From Fragilariopsis cylindrus CCMP1102 (lineage: Eukaryota; Bacillariophyta; Bacillariophyceae; Bacillariales; Bacillariaceae), in the NCBI GenBank assembly GCA_900095095.1, contig FMBT01000681.1, positions 1 through 24,947 of the forward strand: a stretch of 24,947 bases of DNA, written 5' to 3'. The position numbers and the translations under genes were made by a program. Each line of letters opens with the position of its first letter. The stretch's first letter is position 1. Below are positions 8,685 to 19,490 of the stretch, one piece after another. Below the pieces are notes generated by a model that was given only the letters and a program-made list of their open reading frames with translations, did not search any database and was not told the origin of the DNA.

Positions 8685-11600
8685 TTATACTTTTTTGATT
8701 TCCCATATGTTGAGAAGTTTATAATGTTTCAACGGATTCCATTTATCCTTCATCATCTTTTGTGCTAGTCTATTCGTAAGAGGACCTGCCGAATCTGCCG
8801 AGAAATCCATCACGTTATGAGTGTCGGCGAACCATCCTTCTTCAGCAAAAAATACTGCCGCATGTGTATTCCACGGATTCGGTTGTACTGTCGAATTTTC
8901 ACCTTTTTCGAAGAAGCCGATACGGGCAATAAAAGTTCCTTTCTTTTTTGAAAATAGCACCATGCTATCTCCTTGACTAAAGTTGGGATGTTTTTCGATG
9001 AAATAGTTGTGGTGATTCAGTAATTGGTTCACATCGCTCAAATCGTTCATATCTCGATAGCCATTTCCCATACACGAAGGAATACATTCCCGAGCTTTAT
9101 CGTATGAAATTGCGCTTCGATTTTTCGTAAGATGGTTGATAGTCATTGCAATACTGTCAGGAAAACAAGTGGGATTTTCATCCGCGTTATCTATCAATTT
9201 GATGTACGGATGCCTAGATCGTCTAACCAACCGTTTGTGTACTGTACCTGGGATGACCAGCGAGGGTGCCAGCGGTTTCTGTCTCTTTTTCTTCTTCTTC
9301 TTTGTTTCATTATTCGCTGTTGGATTGCCGACCACGAGAGCTGTACTGTTTGAAGAAGAATTTTGCAGCTCAGCCGCACCAGCGTCTTGCCCTTCGTTCC
9401 GATCGGATGAACTTGTTTGTTCCCCCATGGGCATACATCCACCAGATGTTGGTGCATCCCTTTTGGGAATTTTACACAGTGTTGCCATGATAAATTTATA
9501 CCCAAGTTCTAATGAAACAGAAACAAATGTTCCCCAATAAACCTCATCATTTCTTTCGTCTTCTTGGAAAGAAAACTTTGGTTCTTGTATTGGACCTGCA
9601 GCCTTTACTTTATAAAACGTTCCATCTTCTTTGCGCAACAATACTGTGTTAATACCATACCAACTACCATTATAAAAAGTAAGCTTGTAATTCCATGTGC
9701 ACTTGTTCATATCAGGATCGTTACATTGTTCGGGATTGCTAGGAAAATAAATGAGGTGTTTTGGATGCATAGCAGCGGGTTCTATCTCTCTGTTGTTTAC
9801 CTCGAGCTCGTTGACTATTCGAAAATGCTGACTTCGGCCGAGTGATTGGGCTAAAGATTTTCCATATTTCAAATCAAAGGTACCTTCCAAAATTCTGAAC
9901 ATTTTCTTCATCATCCAATATGGAGTGTGTATTTTTTGCTTATGAAAAAAGGTCAGAATTTCTGTCAACTGGTCTTTGTCCGCTTCGTCTTGATTTGATT
10001 CAATTATACTTGGGATAGCACCCAATAATAAAGCAATTCGTACGTAGTCGGTGTTCTCACTAGTCAATTGGAGTTCAGTGTTTGTAATGTGTGACAAATC
10101 TCCAAGATATGTCTGATGCCTATACTTCAATTGTCTCAATATTTCAATAAATGATGGCAAATCCAACGGAATAGAATTGATATCATTCTCGCTATCATTA
10201 TCGTTATCATTATCGTTATCATGATTGATGTCATCAGGAGCTGCCGTAGGTGCTGGATCAGGAGCTGGTGCAGGAGCTGGTGCAGGAGCTGGTGCAGGAG
10301 CTGCAGTAGGTGCTGCAGTAGGTGCTGCAGCAGGTGCTGGTGCAGAACAATTGTCATCATCATCATCATTATTATTATTATTCTTGAGGACAATCATCAT
10401 GTTTTGATCATCGTTGTTGCCGACGTTGTCAACAACAATTGAAGTTGAAGTTGTATTAGTCCCGGCGGCGGCAGCGGTAGCGGAGGAGACACAAGTAGTA
10501 GAACGAACGATAGTCGTCCCATCGTTGTCGTCTATATCGTTGTCGTCAGTAGTAGTAGTGGTAGTCCCATTGTCTTCTTCCTCACTTCCATTGACATTGG
10601 CATTGCCATTATCATTGAAATTATCATTGCCATCATCGTTCACGGTAGTACCGGCTGCTTCTTCATCATCATCATCATCTTCATCGCCTTCATCTTTGTC
10701 GATTTCACCTTCGCTGCTGCTGCTGTTATCATTAGTAGCTGCAGTAGGTAGAGGAGGATCACCATGATTGATGTCATCAGCGTTGTTCCCCCAATCCTGT
10801 GCTTCCAAAACTTGACTGTCGTCATCATTGGGTGCTGGTGCAGGAGCTGCCATAGATGCTGATGCAGGTACTTCGTCATCATAAATGGTGTCACCATAAA
10901 CACAAACATTGACACGATTACCATTATTATCAACATCATAGCGATAATATTTGTTGTGTATGGTGCCGTAACCCGAATAATATCCATATTCGTGCCTGGT
11001 AGAAGTAGTATGATCACCACCACGATTATCATCACGATCACCACGATCACCACCACCGCGAGATGTTCCACCATCACGATTGCTACCACGAGATAGTCCA
11101 CCACTACCACCACCATTATGATTATAACGACCTCCTTCTCCTCGATCAATACTGTGACAATTGCTGCTGTTGTTGTTGTTTCGATTACCACCACCACGGC
11201 TATCGTACGATCTCGATCGTGAGGAACTTCGTCGCGACAAGCCTCGTCGACCACCTCCACCACTGTCTCGACTATCATTACGATGATATCTACTACTACT
11301 TTTGCTGTTGCTTCCTCGACCACTATTACCGCTGCGTGAAGAACGAGTAGTCGTCCGCTGTGAGTCATATTCGGATGAGGGAGATCTTGTTGTTGTTCTT
11401 CGTCGTCTCGAATCGCTAGCGCTTCGTCGTCTTCGTCCACGAGACGATCTTTTTCTACTACCGTAGCTGCTATTGGAACTAGAAGAAGACAATGACGACG
11501 ACGATGAGGAATAATACGATCGAGATCCTCTACTAGATCGATAACTCCTACTACCTCGACGACCACCAGAACTGCGACGATAATCATTATCAACTGATTG

Positions 11601-13886
11601 ACTTTGTCGCCCTCGACTGCTTTTACTTCCTCCTCCTCCTCCTCCTTGATCACGATATCGAGCCATTCCGCCACGATCACCACCACCACCACGCGGTGGT
11701 GGCGGTGGTCCTCCTCCTCCTCCTTCATATTGATCATGATGATATCGATCTCGATCGGGATGATATCTATCGTTTGAATGAAGTGGATGTCCTGGATGCT
11801 GTGGATGATTGTGATGATGCATATTATTATTAGATGGATGATGCGGATGATTGTTAGCACCAGGTGGAGGTGGTCCATAGCTATCGTACGAAGGATGAGG
11901 AAAATTTCCATGTTGGTGCTGCTGCTGCTGCTGCGGAGGCCTCGGCGGTCCACCTCTCCCTCCCCGTACTGGTGGATAATATTAGTATACGATCATGAAT
12001 ACAAAAAGAACAAACGGGACGAAGGAATGAGGGTGGATGTTTTATTTGGATGTACAGTATTACAACAAAGTAGAATTCAATCAATTGAATTTAATTGTGT
12101 TCGATTGATTGATCATCGACTTTTTCATTTAGTCGTCATACGTTACATTTAACTTACCGGCTGAGTTGTTCGCATCTGTCGTCGTGATTCCAGCATCTTC
12201 GTTTTCCTTATCACCGGCAGCAGCATCTGGTACAGATGGATTATTGCTGTCGGTAACAACACCACCAGGAGCAGATTTGGCGCGAACCCTTTTCGGCTTC
12301 AAGGGATTACCATTACCACTATCATTACTAAAGATAAAAATTCCTCCTCCTCCTCCATCATTACTGCGAGAATTGCTGTTGTTGTTGTTGTTGTTGTTTT
12401 GATTACCACCACCACGATTACCATAATGGTCGCGTCCGTCACCACCACCACCACCACCACCAAAAAATGGTGGTACACTACGACGATCACGATCATGTCC
12501 TCCACCACCATTATTACTATTATAACCTCCTCCTCCTCCTCCTCCTCTTCGATCAATACAGTGATAACTGCTGTTGGTGATTCCGTTCTCCACTATGATT
12601 GTTATATTGTTATATTGGTGTTGGTTTATTTATCATCGTGAAGAAAAAGGAAAATGAAAAAAGAATAAAGGCAAACAAAAGGAATAATTTAGAAATGAGA
12701 CACCAAAAAAACTAATAAATAAATTTCATCCCATGACAAGATACTATAATTATAATCACAGATCATCGTACTTACCATCACCGTCATCGCGACGAACCCT
12801 TTTCGTCGTCGAGGGATTACAACTACCATGTTGCAAGCTGTTGGTAACACCACCCGATCGGGTCGTTTCATCGCCATCATTAGCAACGGCGGACAGCGGA
12901 CGCTTCTTGGGATTTATATTATCTTCCCCACCTTCGACATTTACCATATTGTCATTGTTACTGGCCATGTTATGGCGATTATCACCTTTACCACCACTAT
13001 CATCATAACGATAACAATCACGATCACCGCCACCGCGAGATTGTCCACCACCACCACCACGATCACAATCACCACCACCGCAAGATGGTCCACCATAATG
13101 CAGTGGTCCACCACCACCACCACCACCACGTCCTCCACCACCATTATTATTATTATTAAAATCTCCTCTTCGATCCCATGCAGTGCTAGTGCTAGTGAAC
13201 GCGTAAGTGTTGTTGTTGCTCTTGCTGTCAACAATACTCGACGACGGCATAGATACCTCATCGGAACAATATTTATTGGTTGCCGATGTTTTGGATGATA
13301 GTGATTCCGGCTGTTGTGCCAATGATACATGTTTCTGTGGTGGTCCACTATACCGATCACGATCACGATCACGATCACGATCACGTCCTCCACCACTATC
13401 ATTATTATTATTATAACATCCTCCTCCTCCTCCTCCTCCTTGATCAATACTGTGATGACTATTTTTGGCGATTACGTTCTCCACTATGATTGTTGTTATT
13501 GTTATATTGTTATATTGTTATATTGGTGTTGGTTTATTTAGCATCGTGAAGAAAAAGAAAAATGAATAAAGGCAAACAAAAGAAATGATTTAAAAATGAG
13601 ACACCAAAAATAGTAAATAAATTTCATCCCACGACAAGATAATATAATTATAATCACAGATCATCGTACTTACCATCACCGTCAACCTCCTGTACTCTTT
13701 TGCGTTTGCCACTATCCTTCTCGTTGTTGTTGAAGGAATAGGAGGAAGATCCATTATTACTACTGGAAGAAGTCTTGTAGTCGTCATTTTCTTTGTCATT
13801 GTTCGACGACGACAAAAGGCAGAATCGTCTCCTTCTACTGCTGGACTGTCTGCTTGTCGATTCCAAATACGTTCAAGTTCTTCCAT
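8685..13886 (-). CDS. RS/RGG and Asp-rich protein with a possible Cys-His-Asp hydrolase-like C-terminus, four exons
   Basis: Exons: 13886-13674, 13483-12776, 12592-12158, 11968-8685. Every join is phase 1 with a GTAAGT donor, and exon 4 has a TACTAAT branch site. Exon 1 reads MEELERIWNRQADSPA but needs one extra T in the T4 run at 13817-13814 to enter the frame required downstream; with that the protein is 1546 aa. Exons 2 and 3 are Gly/Asn/Asp/Arg-rich, with DR repeats and KR clusters that could be nuclear signals. Exon 4 begins with poly-Gln and Pro, then a Ser/Arg and Gly/Arg region resembling RNA-binding or splicing proteins, then Asp/Asn and Ala-Pro repeats (about 10870-10160). From about 10150 a folded region follows. 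Its C-terminus has ENPTCFPDSIAM (Cys codon 9167-9165), NTHAAVFF (His codon 8864-8862) and a nearby ADTHNVMDFSAD. This order fits a papain- or OTU-like hydrolase, but that is inference. Function unknown. Confidence 0.7.
12593..12775 (-). repeat. Duplicated intron copy 1 of the RS/RGG gene
   Basis: This 183-nt intron starts GTAAGTACGATGATCTGTG and ends in ACAATCATAG. It is nearly identical along its length to the intron at 13484-13673, differing by small indels and by fewer TATATTGT units near the acceptor. It is the tandem-duplication partner of that intron. Confidence 0.85.
13484..13673 (-). repeat. Duplicated intron copy 2 of the RS/RGG gene
   Basis: This 190-nt intron has the same donor, the same body and the same CATAG acceptor as 12593-12775. 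The exon ends on both sides also match: GACGGTGATG before the donor, TGGAGAACG after the acceptor. Unequal crossing-over between the copies could add or remove an exon without breaking the frame. Confidence 0.85.
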
Positions 13887-15855
13887 TGTATGGGCGGCCT
13901 TGGTGGGGGTGGAATATATCTTCTTCTTGTTTTGATTTTGATCACGATGATGGTGTTGTTGATCGTCTTCGTTGTAGTTGTTGTAGTCCTTATAATTATC
14001 CTTCTCGTTGTTGTTCTTCGATCACGTTCCGTCGATCTCTCTCTCTCTCTCTCTCTCTGTGTATGCTTTCCAATCGTTCCTCTTTACTGTCGTTGTACGG
14101 AATCAATCAAATCAAATTCAAATCAATCAGTTGCTGTTTGGTTTGTCGTCGTAACAAGTTCTGTTGAATTGTCGTTACATCAAAAAAATGAACTGTCTGA
14201 ATTTTCAAATCACGCACACAGGACCACTGTCCCTAGTAAAAATGTCGTTCGATCTGGCGCATTTCCATCTCTTCGATCTTCCATCATCTAACGTCAGCTT
14301 GACTCACTCGACTCACCTCGCGCTTGACAATTTCAGCGTGATTCAGTTTTTGTGGGACTCATTCACAAAATTTACGTCCACGTTTTTATAAAAAATCATT
14401 CATTGTAAGAATGTAATTCTCTAAAATGTAAATTACCGGTATTTTATTTGAAAAATTGATGATATCTACCGTAGTATTCATTGGTAAAAATAATGGAATA
14501 CGTGTTATTACCATGAATCACCAAGAGATGTAGTAGTAGTAGTAGCAGTAGTAAAGAAAAATCTTGTTCCTTAAGCTGCTTTTATTAGAAAGGAGAGAGA
14601 GAGGTCCACTATATCATCTGACACGCCATGGGGATTGTTATAGGAGACGTGAGAAGCGACCGAAGGTCCTTTCCTACAAACTGAGCATCCTTACTTTCCC
14701 CAAATAGCATTCACGAATTTGCTGCTAGCAAACTCAGTTCTATCATCTGACTTAATATTGCTCTCTGTAACTTAACCCTCTATATTTTTGCTAGCTAAAA
14801 TTGAGAAATTTCGACCGATCTGCTTCACCAACAAGTCCCATGGTTTAGTAAAGAACTGATATGTCTGGCTTCAAAAAAATAGGACTTTGAACCAGAAAAT
14901 GAAGAGCAACAGTAGTATTTGAGGTGCTTGTTTGAATGAGCATGGTTTTGTTTCTATTCATTCATTGGAAGTGGTCTAAAATTGAGCCACCATGGTCTAA
15001 TCCATTAGAGGACGTAATAAAAATAATAATAATGAAAAAGAATTACGTGTTATGGAAAATAAAAAACAAAGGAAAAAAGCTTCCTCAGAGGATGAATTTT
15101 CTATTTCTTCATGGGATTGATTGGATTGACCGTTCAACGTGTCAATACAGTACACGCGCTAAATTTTCAACATAGCGCGAGTGACAACAAGCGTTGCACG
15201 GAGGGAGTACAGTACCGACGTTGTCCCCATATTTTCAGCAAAAGCGCGCCAAAAAAATCCAAATCGAAAATTTGGTTGATAAAAACATGTGAAATGAAAT
15301 TCTTGTGTATTGATTGTGTATTGATTCAATCCGTTTCGCTCACGTCAACGTCCGTTTCGTCTCTTGATTCATTCCAGTTTAAATATGCACGATCAATCAA
15401 GTCGAACACTATTAACAAGGAAAGAGACGAATGATAACGAGAGGCGCGATTTTCACATGCCCCTCTCACAACACTGTTGGGCATGAGTATGAAAATTGTG
15501 AATTGTGACGTACTACCCGGTAGTGTCCCATAACGGCAACGGTAACATGTACACACCAAAATCCAAATACAGTAGAACGTTCTGAGATAAACGCGTTGTA
15601 CGACTTTCCCGCTGGTTGTCCGTAAATAGAAAAGAAAACAATATTATTGTATCGAGGAACTGATGAACATCTTGTAAAGAAAAATACTTTCGGGTATGTC
15701 GAATTTTGGAATGAAAGAAACTGCCGATAAAAAAAAAGTTCGCTTCTTTTTCTTCCGTTACTAGTTTTCGTGTTTTCATGTTTTCTTGTCACAAATCTTT
15801 CTCAGCAGTACATGTCGACTGCAAAGATAGAAAGAAGTTCACCCTCGAGAAGTGA
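13887..15855. other. Divergent intergenic region between the RS/RGG and M6 genes
   Basis: About 2 kb separates the start of the minus-strand RS/RGG gene from the plus-strand M6 gene, so both promoters should lie here. Directly upstream of the RS/RGG ATG, its frame stays open without ATG for some 50 codons (ending KKKIYSTPTKAAHT), so an upstream exon is possible. The stretch holds a (CT)n tract at 14037-14058, a GTA microsatellite near 14529-14552, and TACAGTA motifs at 15146, 15208 and 15568. I see no convincing gene in it. Confidence 0.4.
14037..14058 (+). repeat. (CT)11 microsatellite
   Basis: An uninterrupted CT dinucleotide tract ending in GTGTATG. On the minus strand it is a GA tract about 150 nt before the RS/RGG gene's ATG, probably in its 5' UTR or promoter. 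Confidence 0.9.
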
Positions 15856-18684
15856 ATGTTTATGATGACGATGATGACGATGCAAAGAAGACGGTTGGTA
15901 TTACCACCCTCTTTATCGAATTCTAATAATGGCATCACGGTGTTAATGAAAGGTATCTTGACAGCATTATTAAGAAACGTGATTTCCTTCCTTCTGGTTT
16001 GGACAATGATCTCTACACAAACCACTCAAGCTATGATGGCTTCTCCTCATGTTTTTTTCGTGGAACAATTCGAAGATACGATTGGACTCAAAATCAAAGG
16101 AGATGAGCACGAGCATTGGGTAACCGATATAGATGGTAAGTACATCTCTCCATCATTTCGTTACACTATTACTACCCGCTATTAACTACTACAATTCTGA
16201 TTGTAGCGTATATACCACTCACATACCCAAAATTGTGTTTTTTATTCAATACAATTACGACACAGATTATACGGTGGTCAAAAACGAGAAGGGAGAGTAC
16301 AGGTACGCTGAATTATCTGTAGATCGAAAAAAGTTGGTACCTTCCAATAAAAAGGTGGGAAAATCGTCCAACCAAAAGTATTCTGAGTCGAACGTGTGGA
16401 AAAAAAACATTCGACCGGACAAGGACGAGTACAACGATCACAATGCCAACATTATTTTGGATGGCGGACCAGCAGTAGGAACACCCTCAACAAGTTCTAA
16501 ACGGCGTGCAAGATCTCCCAGAGGTGGAAATAGTTCTTGTGACGATAATGGTGGAGCAGGTGACATTCCTTATGCCGGTTCTCTTCGAAATAAACAAGTT
16601 ATATATGAACGCGAGGAGCATCATCGTCGTACCGCCAGTACTGCACCGGTGATCGGAACATTAAAGAACCTTGTCATCTTGCTGAAATTTAAGGATCACA
16701 AAAACCAAAATCGATCGGTACCATCAAAAGATGATGTTTCTGTTCTGATGAATAGTGAAGTAGTCGATGAAGATCTCGCTCCTACCGGTAGCTTGAAAAT
16801 GATATATTGGGAAAATTCGTATGGTCAACTAACAATCGAGTCGGAAGTTACAAATTGGATCGATGTTAAAGAAGACGAAAGTTATTATGCGAATAGACAA
16901 TCGGGAATAGAAACAACCGAGAAAAAGTTCCACGAGGCACTCAAGGATGCACTCGACCAACTAGAAAGTGAAAATTTTAATTTTACTAAATTTGATAGAG
17001 ACGGCGATGATAATATTGATGGCATCACATTTTTAACATCAGGCTTTGGAGCCGAATGGGGAAACGGTAAGAATTTACTTGTATCTCTATATGCGTTGAA
17101 TATGTTTAAAGTCCAAATACATGAATAGGGTCTCAACTTTCTGCCGTGTGTATGTCTTGATAGAGGACGAATATGGGGCTAGTTACGATGATAGAATCTG
17201 GTCGCACAAATGGAGAATCCAGTGGCGAAGCAGTAAGACTGGCGTTCGTGTCAGCGATTATCATGTTTCCCCATCGTTATGGGGTACAAGTGGGAGTAAG
17301 ATTGGTAGGGTAGGAGTAATTGCACATGGTACGTCTTATGAATGAGTCATAGTATAGGCCATTTTGTTCGTATCGATATTGATATTGATATCGTTTTCAA
17401 TCAGCAACTGACTCCTATATTTTATGTGCTAGAAATTGGTCACTTTTTAGGACTGCCTGATCTGTATGATACAGATAATTCGGGTAACGGATTGGGTTTT
17501 TTCTGTATGATGGCCAATTCTTGGGGATACGAGTAAGTTCGTTTGATCAACCACTTGAAACATTCGGTTTGGAGTTTTGAAACACTTTCTCCTAACCTAA
17601 CTGCTTTTGTATCTCCTTTTTACAAACGAAAAGTGGGTCGCAAAGGTATCCACCTCACTTGAGTGCTTGGTCTAAGGCCCTTCTTGGTTGGATAACACCT
17701 CAAACTCCATCTATTGGTGAAGAGCATCGCGTTGCTCGGTCTGAAGGATATGCAACGAGCGAGGCTCCACATCACGTTTTTAAGATTGGTGACGGGAAGT
17801 TTGGCTTCCCACCTAACGAATACTTGATGATTGAATATCGCAAAACAGATTGGTTGAAAGGCGGAATCGCAATCTACCATGTGGACGAAAAACCCCAAAA
17901 CTACAATAATGAAGGATACCCTGGACAAATTCAAGACGAAATGAAATGGCCATCGAATGGCAATCACTACAAAGTAGCATTGATGGCAGCTGATGGCAAC
18001 TATGAATTGGAGAAGCGGATCAATCAAGGCAATTCAGATGATTTGTACAGTATGAATCAATCACTTTTGCCTTCTAAGGATGCCAATGGTCCATTTCCAA
18101 ACACTGATTCATACCAAGATGGCAATATCGATCGAACAGGAGTTCAGATTTATGTTACGTCAGACACTAACGAGTCGTATATGACGTTTTTATTTTCGCA
18201 CGGAATCAATATGGCAGAGCCATCGCAGTTGCTAGTTTCAGAAAACTTCGATGTTGGGTCAAGTGTTTTCTCTTTTGGTTCAACTGCTAAGGTGGTGAGT
18301 AAGAATAAATGTAAGGGTGGTCGGTGTGTTATGATCAAAAGAAACAAAAAGAACAAGTCCACTTCCACAATGTCGGTAACAATTCCAACCTCATATTTAG
18401 TCAAAATCGAGGTGGCCTTTGAATTTTATGCAGACCGTTTTAAAAAGGGGGAAGCAATTATTTTGGAATATTCTCCTGTTGGTGCTAGAACCGAGGAGTG
18501 GGATCCCGTGCAGTCTTGGGTCAAGGGTGGAGTGAATACGTTCGTAAATAGAAAATGGATTTCAACTACGCTGGACTGGTCCTTACCCGAAACGGATGCT
18601 TCCTCTATTGTATTACGATTTAGGACTACATCGCGGAAGAAGAAATTGTTTGTCGACAACGTGATAATCCAGGGGAAATGGTAG
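15856..18684 (+). CDS. M6-family (immune inhibitor A-like) zinc metalloprotease, five exons
   Basis: Exons: 15856-16135, 16266-17066, 17164-17328, 17433-17532, 17634-18684; introns 97-130 nt, donors GTAAG or GTACGT. The spliced frame is 799 codons including the stop (798 aa). A hydrophobic segment at about residues 28-60 ([11 protein letters not shown]) should send it into the secretory pathway. A propeptide-like region follows with [17 protein letters not shown] at 94-110. The M6 domain starts near 223 ([12 protein letters not shown]), with WENSYGQL, an EF-hand-like [10 protein letters not shown] at 337-346 and SGFGAEWG. Zinc motif [14 protein letters not shown] begins at 415 (H415, E416, H419). 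MMANSWGYD, then [11 protein letters not shown], are usual M6 landmarks. Residues after about 650 resemble a beta-sandwich domain. M6 enzymes digest extracellular proteins; substrate unknown. The codon for E416 is split by intron 3. Confidence 0.93.
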
Positions 18685-19490
18685 ATGTATGTATATAATA
18701 TATGTATCATAATAGATGTCTCTCTCTATATATATACATATACATACATAAGTTGCCGAAGGACAATCGCATACTTTGTTTTCATTCTGAATCGACACAA
18801 ATATGCACTATACACTCTGTAGAAACAAGACAAAATAGTTTGCAACAATGTAAACGACTAGTTGTAGTATAGTATAAGTAATAATATAGTGTGAAATGGT
18901 TTTAATGATTCCTGAAGGATGAGATTTAAAAGTAGAGAACAGTGATCTATTTGTGTAGCTATATTATTTATATCATACGTGTCTTCATTGCACGCAATGC
19001 AAAAAATGATCACAAAGTTTTTTCTTTTCAATCTAACAACCTCCTTTTTTAATTACAAATCATTCTTCAAATCATTCTTCTCCTTGCATTTACGGCCACA
19101 ACAGGAACAAAAATAATGTACCTTGAAATATTCCTATCGATCCCGTGGGACTTACTGTAGTGATCCAAAAGGTATCTTTGCTCACAAACTGAACGCCGTA
19201 CTGTAGCACTACCAAAATACCAAAGCAACCCGATTACGGTATTTCAAGAAATTCTAACCCGAATCCTTCATACAGAGTGACATAACAAGAGATCAAGATG
19301 CTCTATCTCTCTCTTTCTTTGTTGATATATTGTAATGACCATACGGTAGACAAAACAAACAAGAGTGTTAATAACAACCTTTTGCGTTTGAACTGATTAA
19401 GATATTGCCATATCAATATCAATAGAGTGTTTGTGAAACAACGTATCAATAACTATTAATTTTGTTGCCACAATAAGACAAGACACGACA
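18685..19490. other. Intergenic region between M6 and FkbM genes
   Basis: This 0.8-kb stretch holds the 3' UTR of the M6 gene and the promoter of the FkbM gene, both plus-strand. It has TATA/CATA-type AT repeats near 18725-18750 and TACTGTA motifs at 19153 and 19199. No gene or RNA is recognised. Confidence 0.35.

Noticed and set aside
10221..10442. Plus-strand frames with RSWCRSWCRSW or GAGAGAGA repeats
   Set aside because: They are antisense readings of the Ala-Pro repeat of the RS/RGG protein.
10640..11953. A 437-residue minus-strand frame rich in Ile, Val and Met
   Set aside because: It lies wholly within exon 4 of the RS/RGG gene in another frame. Its composition comes from repeats such as GATGAT and GGTGGT, and the real frame has the RS/RGG text and correct splice phases.
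13358..13386. Possible CRISPR-like or regulatory array of GATCAC repeats
   Set aside because: These hexamers are the codons of a DRDRDR tract in exon 2 of the RS/RGG gene; there are no spacers.
12941..13447. A 168-residue minus-strand frame inside exon 2 of the RS/RGG gene
   Set aside because: Shadow of the Gly/Asp/Arg repeats; it does not match the phase of the flanking splice sites.
14164..14391. Plus-strand 75-residue frame, and a minus-strand MMEDRRDGNAPDRTTFLL possible upstream exon of the RS/RGG gene (about 14286-14230)
   Set aside because: The first has no recognisable features. The second could be an upstream exon, but no donor-acceptor pair with correct phase could be settled, and ATG 13886 already works.
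14936..15434. Plus-strand frames of 79 and 107 residues
   Set aside because: Composition is that of AT-rich intergenic DNA; no homology, and no splice or promoter context.
16885..17136. Minus-strand 83-residue frame opposite the M6 gene
   Set aside because: Antisense shadow of M6 exon 2, which has clear family motifs on the plus strand.
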